Shown here: positions 29,714 through 39,341 of the stretch, in pieces
How positions within the stretch are numbered: position 1 is the first letter of the stretch
Layout of the letters: every line of letters begins with the position of its first letter
From: Anaerotruncus sp.
GTDB taxonomy: Bacteria; Bacillota; Clostridia; Oscillospirales; Acutalibacteraceae
Assembly: GCA_022009795.1 (NCBI GenBank)
Contig: CP091724.1
Location: forward strand, 967,501 to 1,031,500
Direction: 5' to 3'
DNA length: 64,000 nucleotides
Program-made: the position numbers and the translations under genes
The notes under the pieces: model-generated
Seen by the model: the letters and a program-made list of their open reading frames with translations, nothing else
What the model was told of the DNA's origin: nothing
The model's database searches: none

Positions 29714-30638
29714 GCATTTTGATTGTGCGCCCCGGACTGTTTACCACGGTGCAGGACGGCGGCAGATTCGGCGGCATGAGCCTTGGCTTTCCCCAATGCG
29801 GTGCAATGGATTTGAAAGCCGCAAAAACAGCGAATTTGCTTATCGGAAACAGCCCAAACGATGCCGTGCTTGAAATGACATACACGGGAATTGCAGCTCT
29901 TTTCAGAGAAGATTGTGCAATTGCATTGTCCGGCGCGCATTTTAAAGCAGCAATAAACACCGTGCCTATAAAAAAACCAACAAAGCATATAAAATCAAAG
30001 CCGGAGATGTGCTTTCGATGAGAGAAGCAATAAGCGGCGCAAGAACATATCTTGCAATAAGCGGCGGCATAGATGTGCCTCAGATGCTCGGCAGCCGTTC
30101 AACGGATTTGAAGCTGAAGCAGTGCGGATTTGATGGCAGAGCACTGAAAACCGGTGACGAGATTAAGATTTTCGGCAGCGCCATACCGAGCGATATAGAA
30201 CGGCGCGAAATTCCGGAATTTGAATACGCCAACGAAATAACCCTGCGATGCGTTTTGGGTCCGCAGGATGATATGTTTACTTCAAAATCGCTTGAAACTC
30301 TTTTTTCGGAGGAATACAAGGTTTCCGCCGAAGCAGACAGAATGGGGATACGCCTCAGCGGAGCCGTGCTGAAATGCAAAGGCACGCCCGATATTATCTC
30401 GGACGGCATTGCTTTCGGTGCCGTTCAGGTGCCGAAAAACGGCCAGCCGATAATTTTGGCGGCAGACAGGCAAACAACTGGCGGATACGCAAAGCCGATA
30501 ACAGTAATCACTGCCGACCTTCCGCTTTTAGCGCAGGCAAAGCCGGGAAACACAATTCGCTTTAAGCCGATTTCTCTTGCCGAGGCCGAAGCAGCGGCAA
30601 AGGAAGAACAGCGTTTTTTTGAAGGCTTAAGGTTTTAA
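29710..30638 (+). CDS. pxpC: 5-oxoprolinase subunit PxpC (one frameshift)
   Basis: Biotin-dependent-carboxyltransferase-like (KipA) subunit of 5-oxoprolinase. Marks are VRPGLFTTVQDGGR at the N-terminus, GAMDLKAAKTANLLIGN, YLAISGGIDVPQMLGSRST and AADRQTTGGYAKP near the end. The start is GTG at 29710 inside the overlap GTGA with pxpB, preceded by GGGGAGGTG. The frame breaks at an A run near 29,975. About 310 residues. Confidence 0.93.
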
Positions 30639-30678
30639 TAAAAGGTAAATAATATAACTGAATTTGTGAGGATAAATT

Positions 30679-31474
30679 ATGAATTATTCAAACGCATTGC
30701 CGAGCGAAGTTCGCAAATTGATAAAAAACGGTGAAATCACGGAGCAAACTTCCGGAATGTGCAACGGCTATGCCCAAGCAAATCTTTGCATTTTGCCAAA
30801 AAGAACAGGCATATGATTTTTTACTTTTTTGTATGCGTAATCCCAAGCCCTGCCCGATTCTTGAGGTTGGCGATTGCGGCTCTCCGTTAATTAAAAAGCA
30901 TGGCAAACGGCGCAAATGTGTGCACCGATTTTTCCCAAATACAGAATATGGAAAAAAACGGCGTGCTTGAAAAAGAAGTTTGCGACATCAGCGATTATTG
31001 GCAGGATGATTTTTGTTTATTTTTTTAATAGGCTGCTCTTTTTTTCGTTTGAAGCAGAGCTTTTTGGAGGCAGGGATTCCCGTTCGCCATATTGAAGAAG
31101 GCAAAAATGTGCCTATGTTTAACACAAACATTAAGCTTGAAAGCGCCGGCGCTTTCAGCGGCAACATGGTGGTTTCAATGCGCCCGATTCCAAATGACTT
31201 GGTGGTTAAGGCAGTTAATGTTACGGCTGCAATGCCAAGAGTTCACGGCGCACCTATTCAAATAGGCTGCCCTGAGCAGATAGGAATTAAAAACATACAC
31301 TTGCCCGATTACGGAGACAGTGTTACAATAAACAGCAACGAGGTTCCTGTTTTTTGGCCTTGCGGAGTTACGCCGCAAAACGCTGTTATGAACAGCAAGC
31401 CTCCTATTGCGATAACTCACGCACCGGGGCATATGTTTATAACCGATGTTAAAAACACAAGCCTTAAATACTGA
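30679..31474 (+). CDS. YcsI/DUF1445 D-glutamate cyclase-family protein (frameshifted)
   Basis: Belongs to the family once called DUF1445 'putative hydro-lyase' and now linked to D-glutamate cyclases; it is related to the N-terminal half of animal DGLUCY. Segments seen: SNALPSEVRKLIKNGE, YAQANLCILPKEQAYDFLLFC, CPILEVGDCGSP, FLIGCSFSFEAEL (restored), NVPMFNTNI, SGNMVVSMRPI and the closing THAPGHMFITD. About 265 residues. Frames break near 30,800, 30,890 and 31,015-31,070. In many bacteria ycsI sits with pxpABC, as here. Its separate presence beside a DUF4392 gene is notable. Confidence 0.87.
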
Positions 31475-31512
31475 CGAAAAAATTAAAGCCAAAATATTGG
31501 CAGAGGTGGCAT

Positions 31513-32269
31513 ATGTTTAAAATAGATTTAAACTGCGATTTGGGAGAGGGCGCAAAGCACGATGCAGATATAATTCCGCTTATCACAAGCGCAAACATTG
31601 CCTGCGGATTTCATGCAGGAGATTTGCACACAATGACTGATTCTGTTTTGCTTTGCAAAAACAGCAAGGTTTCATTGGGTGCTCATCCGGGATATGCAGA
31701 CAGAGAAAATTTCGGAAGAACAGCGATTGAAACAAAGCCCGGCGAAGTTTATGATTTGATGCTTTATCAGCTTGGTGCTTTATCTGCGCTTGCCTGCGCA
31801 AGAGGGCTTAAGCTGAGCCATGTTAAGCCGCACGGTGCGCTTTACAACGCTGCGGCAAAAAATCGCGAGCTTGCAATTGAAGTTGTTGAAGCAATCAAAG
31901 ATTTTGATTCAAATTTGATTCTTTTGGCTCTTTCAGGCTCGGAAATGATCAACGAAGCAAAAAGCAGAGGATTAAAATATGCAAGCGAGGTTTTTGCCGA
32001 CCGTGCATATGAGGCAGACGGATCTTTGCGTAAAAGAAGCCTGCCCGGCTCAATGATAGAGGATGAAAACGAAGCCATGGAAAGAGTTATCAAGATGATA
32101 ACAGACGGCAAGGTGAAAGCCTATACGGGCGAACAAATTGAAATTGAGGCTCATTCTGTTTGCGTTCACGGTGACGGCGCAAAAAGCGCTTGATTTTGTT
32201 AAACGCCTTAACGAGGCTTTCGTGAAAAGCGGAATTGAAAAGGCTCCGCTTTCAGAGGTAATCAAATAA
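31513..32269 (+). CDS. pxpA: 5-oxoprolinase subunit PxpA (LamB/YcsF family; one frameshift)
   Basis: Third 5-oxoprolinase subunit. The N-terminal DLNCDLGEGA and NIACGFHAGD motifs, then LGAHPGYADRENFGR, HVKPHGALYN and EVFADRAYEADGSLRKR are family hallmarks; the C-terminus has SVCVHGDGA, where the frame shifts near 32,180. The joined protein is about 251 residues. A GGCAGAGGTG site precedes the start. Its TAA overlaps the alr start as TAATG. Confidence 0.95.
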
Positions 32270-33426
32270 TGTTATACAGAACAGAGGCAGCGATTGATCT
32301 TGACGCTGTTGACTATAATTTTGAAAACACAAGAAAAAAGGTGCCGCAAGGCGTAAAGCTGCTTTGCGTTATAAAGGCAGATGCTTACGGATACGGCGCA
32401 GTTGCGCTTGCACGCCACTTGGAAAACAAGTGCGATTTTTACGGAGTTGCCTGCATTGAGGAGGCAATCGAGCTTTAAAAAAAGCGGGAATCAAAACTCC
32501 CGTGCTTATTTTTAGGCTGGGTTGCACCCGAAATGTTCGGCGAAATTGTTAAATACGATATTCGAGTGCCGATTTTTCATTATGATGATGCAAAGGCACT
32601 TTCAAACGAAGCGGTGCGCCAAGGCAAAACGGTTGCATTTCATTTTTGCATAGATACGGGAATGAGCCGAATCGGCTTCCAAATAAACGAAGAAAGCGCC
32701 GGTTTATGCGCCGAAATAGCAAAGCTGCCCGGAATTGAAGCAGAAGGGCTGTTTTCCCACTTTGCAACGGCGGACGAGGCAAGCCTTTCAAAGGCAAAAG
32801 CACAGAGAGAGCGTTTTAAAAGCTTTGTTGCCATGCTTGAGGCAAGAGGAATCAATATACCGATTAAGCACATTAACAATTCGGCCGGAATAATGAATTT
32901 TGACGAATATTTCGATATGTGCCGCATGGGAATAATTCTTTACGGGCTTTATCCCTCTGCCGAGGTTGACAAAAGCCTTCTTTCAATCAAGCCCTGCCTG
33001 CAATGGACAACGCATATTTCACACATTAAAACGCTTGAGCCCGGCAGAGAAATATCATACGGCGGCACATATGTTACAACAAAAAAAACAAGGGTTGCAA
33101 CCGTTCCCGTCGGCTATGCAGACGGATATCCGCGCTGCCTTTCAAACAAAGGCAAGGTTATTGTTAACGGAAAATTTGCGCCGATTATCGGCAGAGTTTG
33201 CATGGATCAATTTATGATTGATGTTTCCGGCATTGAAGCAGAGCTTGAGGATAAGGTTACTCTGGTGGGCACAGACGGCGGCTTAACTCTTTCCATGGAA
33301 GAAGTCTCCGAGGCGGCATATTCGTTTAACTACGAGCTCCCCTGCCGCATAGCAAGAAGAGTGCCGCGCACATATTACAGCGGCGGCAAGCTTAAATTTG
33401 CAACTAATTATATGTATGGAGAATAA
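32269..33426 (+). CDS. alr: Alanine racemase (one frameshift)
   Basis: PLP fold-type III racemase interconverting L- and D-alanine. The PLP lysine lies in LLCVIKADAYGYGAVA; the second catalytic Tyr region is seen in CMDQF and YADGYPRCLSN; RMGIILYGLYPS and the C-terminal GRVCMDQFMIDVS and CRIARRVPR complete the family pattern. The frame breaks at an A run near 32,477. About 385 residues. Translation is coupled to pxpA. Such location in an oxoprolinase cluster suggests a role in D-amino acid turnover as well as, or instead of, wall synthesis; whether another alr exists is not visible. Confidence 0.94.
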
Positions 33427-33428
33427 AA

Positions 33429-33978
33429 ATGGAATTATTTAAAGGCAGGCCCCAAGACGAAACAGGCAGACTTGAAAAGGAAATAAGAGTTTATGATTTT
33501 CTTGACAGGCTTGGAATAGAATACGAACGAACGGATCATGAGCCTGCCGACACAATGGAGGCCTGCAACAAAATAGACGCCGTTTTGGGCACGCTGATAT
33601 GCAAAAATCTGTTTCTCTGCAACAGGCAAAAAACCGATTTTTACCTTTTGATAATGCCCGGCAACAAGCCGTTTAAAACGAAAGACATCACTGCCCCGCT
33701 CGGCTGCTCCCGCCTTTCATTTGCCTCGCCCGAATACATGGAAAAATTCCTTGATATCACACCGGGCGCGGTTTCGGTTATGGGCCTTATGAACGACACG
33801 GAAAACAATGTGCGCCTTGTGGTTGACAGAGCCGTGTTTGACGATGAAACCTTCGGCTGCCACCCATGCGTGAACACATCAAGCCTTAAGCTCAAAACAA
33901 AAAGATATTATAGAAAAATACCTGCCGGCCGTTCATCACGAGCCTACGGTTATCGAACTGCCCTGGCACGAGGAATAA
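33429..33978 (+). CDS. Prolyl-tRNA editing-domain protein (ProXp/YbaK-like; C-terminal frameshift)
   Basis: Trans-acting editing domain that, in its family, hydrolyses mischarged Ala-tRNA-Pro. Marks are VYDFLDRLGIEYERTDHEPADTME, CKNLFLCNRQKTDFYLLIMPG with a conserved Lys, and GAVSVMGLMNDTENNVRLVVD. After an A run near 33,900 the corrected frame (VHHEPTVIELPWHEE) ends at 33978, giving ~183 residues. It starts 2 bases behind alr and closes the cluster before a hairpin terminator. The link to D-amino acids is unclear; it might be a passenger. Confidence 0.88.
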
Positions 33979-33994
33979 CAAAAAGCATAATGAT

Positions 33995-34047
33995 AAAGCA
34001 TCACAGACGATAAAGCCGAATGACGACCGACTGTGATGCTTTTTATT
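33995..34047 (+). terminator. Terminator closing the D-amino-acid/oxoproline cluster
   Basis: AAAGCATCACAG/CTGTGATGCTTT 12-bp stem with a 24-base loop, then TTTTATTATT. Its right arm resembles the hairpin at 45998-46085. Confidence 0.75.
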
Positions 34048-34212
34048 ATTGCCCGAATTTAAAAGACTTCAGTGTATTCACGATGAAGCTTCAATAAAAA
34101 GCTCCGTGCCAAAACACACTGATTGAAATATATTTCGATTTACCTATGCAACATACACAAATTTCATATTATATTTTTTTACCTCGGCGGTTATTGCGTG
34201 CCGCCGCGGCGA

Positions 34213-34242
34213 TTGACAGCCTCAAATTCCGTATGATATACT
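34213..34242 (+). promoter_or_regulatory. Promoter of the first DUF5067-like gene
   Basis: TTGACA (34213-34218), 18-base spacer, TATACT (34237-34242). Confidence 0.75.
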
Positions 34243-34273
34243 TTTTTATATAAACAGTAAGGAGGTTGGCGCC

Positions 34274-35254
34274 ATGGCCGACTACGAAAATAATAATCAA
34301 ACAAACAAACCGACAGCCGAATCGGGAGCAGAAAAACCAAAACACTCAAAATCAAAATAACTTTACCGAGCGGCAAAATCAAGCGGCTTTCGGCGAGGGC
34401 TATGCCAATCCGCAGCAAGCGGCGTATTATGCAAACCCACAACCGGGAACATATTTTAACCCACTGCAGGCACAGCCGAGTTCTCAGGGAGCACCCGACG
34501 GAAACGCTTATTACGCTCAGCCGGGCCAACAGAGCGCACCTGAAGGAAATGCTTATTCTGCGCAGCAGGCAGCTTATTATCCGCCGGCCGGCGTTTACCC
34601 CGTTCAGCCGATTGAGCAAAAGGCAAATGTGTGGTATGTGCTGCTTTCGTTTTTCGTGCCGATTGCAGGGCTTATCATTTTCCTTGTGGAGCGTGAAAGC
34701 CGCCCGAAAACGGCAAAAGCAAGCGGCATATGCGCGCTTGTGAGCTACATCACCAGAATAATCGCCTATGTGCTTCTTTGCATGGTAATGCTGTTCGCAA
34801 CGGAAACCATTTTTTTAACTGCTTTGACGATGTTTTCGACGACACCGATTACTATTCTTACGAAACGGACTCAAATTTGGTGACGGACACAATTTCCGAT
34901 TACAAATGCATTGTTAAAAGCGCCGAATACGCCAAGGATTACCAAGGCAACGACGCTGTTGTGATAACCTACGAATTCACGAACAATTCAGAATACCCCG
35001 AAAACTTTTTATCGGCATTATATGTGAAGGTTTACCAAAACAGTTCACCGATTTATGAAACCCTGCCGGCAGAGGGCGCAGCGGATATAACCTTCAACAA
35101 AACGCTTGCTCCCGGCGAAACCGCCGAAATCAAGGCTATTTACAAGCTTGACAGCAAGGACCGCGATATCAATGTTGAAATTCACAACAACAAAGATCAA
35201 GCGGACGGAGATTATATTGACGAATATCTCACAATGAGCGGCGCAATCAATTAA
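34274..35254 (+). CDS. Gln/Tyr/Pro-rich membrane protein with DUF5067-like tail, paralog 1 (frameshifted)
   Basis: Three parts are visible: a disordered N-terminus rich in Gln, Asn, Tyr and Ala (repeats such as NPQQAAYYANPQ and AYYAQPGQQSAPEGNAY), two membrane helices joined by a short basic loop (VWYVLLSFFVPIAGLIIFLV, RESRPKTAK, then ICALVSYITRIIAYVLLCMV), and an extracytoplasmic domain with VVITYEFTNNSEYPENF and TLAPGETAEIKAIYKLDSKD, typical of DUF5067. About 325 residues. A GGAGG site precedes ATG 34274. Frames break near 34,340 and 34,815. The next gene is a paralog with its own promoter. Function unknown; DUF5067 proteins are often lipoprotein-like or membrane-anchored in Firmicutes. Confidence 0.72.
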
Positions 35255-35310
35255 AGCAAAAAAGAATTACGGTTCTTTTACCATTTCCCAAATACAAAAT
35301 ATAACTTTTA

Positions 35311-35340
35311 TTGACATCATAACACAATATATGGTATTAT
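35311..35340 (+). promoter_or_regulatory. Promoter of the second DUF5067-like gene
   Basis: TTGACA (35311-35316), 18-base spacer, TATTAT (35335-35340). Confidence 0.75.
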
Positions 35341-35371
35341 GATTTTAACAACAGCAAAGGAGATTGGCATT

Positions 35372-36349
35372 ATGGCTGATTACGAAAACAATTTAAACAA
35401 CACCGAAACCACATCCGGCGGCGCACCGCAACCGAATACAAACGCGCAAGTTCAGCCTGCAAGTGAGCCTAAGCCCGAGCAAATCAACGAGCCTGCACAG
35501 GGAGCGCAAAGCGCACCTTCCTACGCAGAGCCGCAGGGCCAAAGCTACACCACTCCCCCGCAGGAGGGCACATATTATGCTCCGCAGGCAAACCAAGCAC
35601 CGCAGGGCAATTATAATCAACCCGGCTACCAAGCTCCGCCTCAGCAGGCATATTACGCTCCGCAAAACGGCGCGCAGGTGCCGCCTTACGGCATGCCGCA
35701 ACAGCCCGTTGAACAAAAAGCAAGCGTTGGCCTTGCCATTCTTTCCTTTTTCATTCCGATTGCAGGCCTTATAATTTTTCTCACAAAAAAGAACGACAGA
35801 CCCAAAACAGCCAAAGTGAGCGGAATTTGTGCACTTGTAAGCTTTATTTTAAATATTGTTATCGGCGTTATCGGTGGCGTTATCGGCGGCGTGGCCGCAA
35901 CTAAGATTGCCGAAAATCCCGACCAGCTTGATTCTTACATTTCCGATGCAATCGGCGACAATTCAGATAATCTTGTTCAGGGCGACGAGCTTGGCAATTT
36001 CGTTTGCGATGTTACCGATGTTTCAAAAAAACAACAGATGCAAACGGCAAACCGGCAATACTTGTTACATATTATTTCCAAAACAATTCGGATACAGCAA
36101 TTGATTTTTGATTCGGCGCTTTACACAATCGTTAAGCAAAACGATAACACACTAATAAGGACAGTTCTCGGCACAAGCGATGACACCGACCTTGCAGACA
36201 CCACTGCAACCGAGCCGGGCGCCACATCAAAAGTTAAGAGGGCTTACACGCTTAACGACCAAACAAGCGATGTTGTATTTGAGCTTTACGACAACACCGA
36301 TGAAAATAATATGTATTATCTTGAATACACCTTCACATTAGGCAACTGA
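35372..36349 (+). CDS. Gln/Tyr/Pro-rich membrane protein with DUF5067-like tail, paralog 2 (frameshifted)
   Basis: Same architecture as its upstream neighbour: MADYENN start, low-complexity segment (QGNYNQPGYQAPPQQAYYAPQ), helices VGLAILSFFIPIAGLIIFL and ICALVSFILNIVIGVIGGVIG separated by KKNDRPKTAKVSG, then a soluble domain whose frame is broken near 36,030-36,110 (corrected: ILVTYYFQNNSDTAIDFDSALY). The start at 35372 follows AAAGGAG. The near-identical helical hairpin (PIAGLIIF...RPKTAK.SGICALVS) in both genes shows a tandem duplication followed by divergence of the tails. Confidence 0.72.
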   Translation: MADYENNLNNTETTSGGAPQPNTNAQVQPASEPKPEQINEPAQGAQSAPSYAEPQGQSYTTPPQEGTYYAPQANQAPQGNYNQPGYQAPPQQAYYAPQNGAQVPPYGMPQQPVEQKASVGLAILSFFIPIAGLIIFLTKKNDRPKTAKVSGICALVSFILNIVIGVIGGVIGGVAATKIAENPDQLDSYISDAIGDNSDNLVQGDELGNFVCDVTDVSKKQQMQTANRQYLLHIISKTIRIQQLIFDSALYTIVKQNDNTLIRTVLGTSDDTDLADTTATEPGATSKVKRAYTLNDQTSDVVFELYDNTDENNMYYLEYTFTLGN

Positions 36350-36382
36350 TTTATTAAGCTCAACAAAGCACAATATAGCAAC

Positions 36383-36424
36383 AAAGCGAGCAGCGAGGAA
36401 AATTCACGCTGCTCGCTTTTCATT
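36383..36424 (+). terminator. Terminator behind the paralog pair
   Basis: Perfect 13-bp stem AAAGCGAGCAGCG/CGCTGCTCGCTTT followed by TTTT. Confidence 0.85.
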
Positions 36425-36457
36425 TGCCGCGGCAAATTATTTCACCGCCGCAAAGAA

Positions 36458-37439
36458 TTAAATTTCGATATAAATTATCAGCACGCCTCTTCCAATTTTT
36501 CCGCTGCCGAAATCCCTGCCCGACCATTCATAAATGATTTGCGGATTTGAAAAAATCTCATCAAGCTTATTCAAAAACGGAACACAATCTCCGAAATCAA
36601 GCGCGCGGTGATCCGCGGCAATCGTTATCGGCAGGATAGAGCGAATCTCTATTTTTTTGCGGCCGAATTCATCGGTTACAACAATGGGGCGTTCCTGAAC
36701 GGCATTGATGGCAAACGCCGTTGTTTGCGGCGGAATAATTTCAAGCAGCATACACATTCCCTTTTGATTTCTGCAAACGGAGCCGAGGTTTGAAATTGTG
36801 GTTGTGCCCTGCTCGATATCATGCTTTGTGAGCCTATCCTTTTCGGATATTGCATAATAATCTTTCTTTGCTTGGCCCGACAGAGTGTGAACCTTATGCT
36901 TGCCCGGCATCTTAGAGCCGAAAAGGCGGCAAAGGGTTTGCTTGAGCTTGCCTTTTTTCAACCCGTTTACAGTGTTGTCCATAGACACTTCAAACATAAC
37001 CTCATTCATATCGCTGTTGTTGGCGCGCCTGATTGTGTCGTTAACCGCAGCCGCCATTTCCTCAAGCGTTTTGTTTCCCATATCGTGCATATTAAGAGTC
37101 ATCATCTCGCCCGTTGAAAGCATTGTGGGTATTGAAATATCTATTTGATCTTGATAATTCAAAGTGCCTCTGACAAGGCTTCTGTTAAAAATCAAGCGTT
37201 GTATTCATCTTCGGTGCGGCCTTTAAGCCCTCGCAAATAACCTTCATCATAACGGTGTTAATCGTTATCTTTTCGTTCTTATCCGCACCTGCATTAAGCT
37301 TTTTGCATTCCTTAAGAAAATCTGTTACATCCGCTTCATAGCTTGCAGACATATGCGGAATTTGCTCCCAGCTTTCAGAGGTCATATTTGAAACTATTTT
37401 TCTTGCTATTCCGAAATGTTCTTTTTTGTAAATTGCCAT
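36458..37439 (-). CDS. Stand-alone 2-oxoacid dehydrogenase E2-type acyltransferase (frameshifted)
   Basis: The protein is a catalytic E2 domain without lipoyl or peripheral-subunit-binding domains: MAIYKKEHFGIARKIV, HMSASYEADVTDFLKE, ITINTVMMKVICEGL, then TISNLGS and LPITIAADHRALDFGDCVPF. The active-site block is altered: E2 enzymes have HRxxDG, here it is HRALDFG, so Asp is kept but Gly is displaced. About 325 residues. The frame breaks near 37,190. The start at 37439 follows GGGAGA. No E1, E3 or lipoyl genes are near, so it is unlikely to be part of a classical complex; a CoA-dependent acyltransferase with another role is inferred. Confidence 0.8.
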
Positions 37440-37531
37440 TACTGTGTTCTCCCATAATAGATAATTGATTTTTTTCGGCATTTCCTTTGCCGTGATTCAA
37501 GGATATCAAAACGCAACAAAAAAATCACCAC

Positions 37532-37572
37532 CAACTTTGGTTTACACAGGGCGCAACTTCGGTTTTACACAG
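37532..37572. repeat. Tandem ~18-base direct repeat upstream of the E2-like gene
   Basis: CAACTTTGGTTTACACAG and CAACTTCGGTTTTACACAG are separated by 4 bases; they differ by one substitution and one T. The spacing (about two helical turns) suits a tandem operator. Confidence 0.6.
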
Positions 37573-37587
37573 CAGTTTACATACAAA

Positions 37588-37621
37588 AAAACCGCACGGT
37601 TATGCGATATTCCGTGCGGAT
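37588..37621 (-). terminator. Terminator of the HTH-membrane gene
   Basis: CCGCACGG/CCGTGCGG stem with a T run on the minus strand. Confidence 0.8.
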
Positions 37622-37641
37622 TAGCTTTAATATTAAATTGA

Positions 37642-38283
37642 TTATTTACGCTTGCGGTTTTTATGTGCATACGCCGCGGCGATATAATAAATCGGGATTG
37701 TGACGAAAAGGATCCAAAGCGGATGCCACAAGCTTGCATAAAAGCCGCCGAGCAAAAACACAATAAGCACAGCAACCGGATAGCAAAAAATCAACGCATT
37801 CTTTTTTCTGATTGCTATTGAGCCTGTGTAATAAAGCGGAATGGTGAGCAGAAAAATCCACGAGGTTTTCCAAAGTGCGGAATCAAACGCACCGAGCGCA
37901 AGGGTTATAAAAACGGCAATGCATGGATATGCCGCAAAAAGCCAACTGTGCTTTTTGTGCTTTTCCGTGCTTTTTACTTCATGCTCTTTTTCGGCAACTG
38001 CATCATCGTGCACTTCTGCCTGCTGCGATTTTTTTGCGGTTTTGAAGCCTCTTCTTTTTCATCTGCGGCAGCCTTAGGGGCTTCGCAATTCAAAAATATC
38101 ATCCGCCGAAATGCCGTAAAGCTTAGAAAGCTCAAGCACGTTATCGGATGACGGCACGGCATAGCCTTGCTCCCACTTGGAAACGGACTGCCTTGAAACG
38201 CCGAGCTGCTCGGCAAGCTTTTCCTGGCTGAGGCCTTTTTTCATTCTTAATTCTTTTAAATAATCGCCTTGCTTAATAGACAT
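37642..38283 (-). CDS. XRE-family HTH protein with membrane domain (frameshifted)
   Basis: An N-terminal Cro/C1-type helix-turn-helix (residues ~6-60: LKELRMKKGLSQEKLAEQLG, VSRQSVSKWEQG) is followed by a charged linker and, in a shifted frame, four hydrophobic segments near the C-terminus (LFAAYPCIAVFITLALGAF, TSWIFLLTIPLYYTG, ALIFCYPVAVLIVFLLGGF, PLWILFVTIPIYYIAAAYA). About 213 residues. This is a common Clostridia architecture of a membrane-tethered regulator. The break is near 38,010-38,075. Targets are unknown. Confidence 0.82.
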
Positions 38284-38338
38284 ATAAATTACCTGCGCTG
38301 CTAAAAATTATAATAACATTATTATAATTTATCTCCGG

Positions 38339-39341
38339 CTATTTTGCAAGTCTAACCGTGATTTGGGTGCCCTCGTTTTCCTTGCTTTTAACCGAAACAC
38401 CGCCGCCCAAATATTCCGCCGTGTGCTTAACTATGGCAAGGCCGAGCCCCGTGCCGCCCGTGGCCTTTGAGCGGGACTTATCAACCCTGAAAAAGCGTTC
38501 AAACACCCTGCTGAGATATTTTTCCGGTATACCTATACCGGTGTCGGAAACGGTTAATAAAACTTCTTTTTCGCGCTCGCTCACATCAATTGCCACACTG
38601 CCGCCGTCCACATTATACTTAATGGCATTTTTCAACAAGATTATACACAAGCTCCTCTATAAGCGATTTTGTGCCCTTAACCTTGCAATCGGTGCCGCGA
38701 ACGGTGATTTCCACATTCTTTTTTTGCGCTTTAAATTTAAGCACATCAACACAATAATTAACAACCGGCATAAGATCAACATAATCTATTATCGGCTTAT
38801 AATCATATTCCTCCAGCTGCGAAAGCTGAATAATATCGTGCGTTAAATTTATAAGGCGCTGAGATTCCTTATAAATAATTCCGCCGATTTTCGGCACATC
38901 CTCAGGGCGCACCATATTGGTTTGCAGCATTTCGCCGTAGCCGGATATGGAGGTTAGCGGAGTTTTTAATTCGTGCGACACATTTGCAGTGAAACGCTTT
39001 TTCATATTGAGCAGGCGCTCTTTTTCATCAAGCTGCTCCTGCACCTTATCGGCAAAGGGCTGCAATTCCTCATACCTGCAATTTTTGCTGATATCCTTAA
39101 TATCCTCGCCCATTTTTTCAATATTTGCGGCAAGCTTTTTTGAAACGGAATACGCAGCCGCAAGAGAAAAAAGCGCAGCAAGCACAAGCGAAGGCAATGC
39201 GCCCGCAAGAATATAAACGGTGAGCATGCTCATGCCGCTTTCCGCATAGGAAGACTGAGCAATGATCACCGAGATGACTATCGCAACGCAAACCGCCGCA
39301 GCCGAAGCCGCAAAGGTGCCTTTAAAAATTCTCCAGTTCAT
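38339..39341 (-). CDS. PhoR-like sensor histidine kinase (one frameshift)
   Basis: Two N-terminal membrane helices (about residues 10-28 and 40-65) with little extracytoplasmic sequence, then the dimerisation-phosphoacceptor motif FTANVSHELKTPLTSISGYGEM and, after a break near 38,640, the ATPase motifs NAIKYN, VSDTGIGIPEKY, FERFFRVDKSRS and TGGTGLGLAIVKH. About 334 residues. It lies directly behind the response regulator gene (adjacent stop and start) and downstream of a Na/Pi cotransporter-PhoU gene, so a phosphate-starvation sensor is likely by context. Confidence 0.9.

Noticed and set aside
37501..37580. Possible short CRISPR-like array from the CAACTT...ACACAG repeats
   Set aside because: Only two copies with a 4-base gap, no spacers of regular length and no cas genes in the window.
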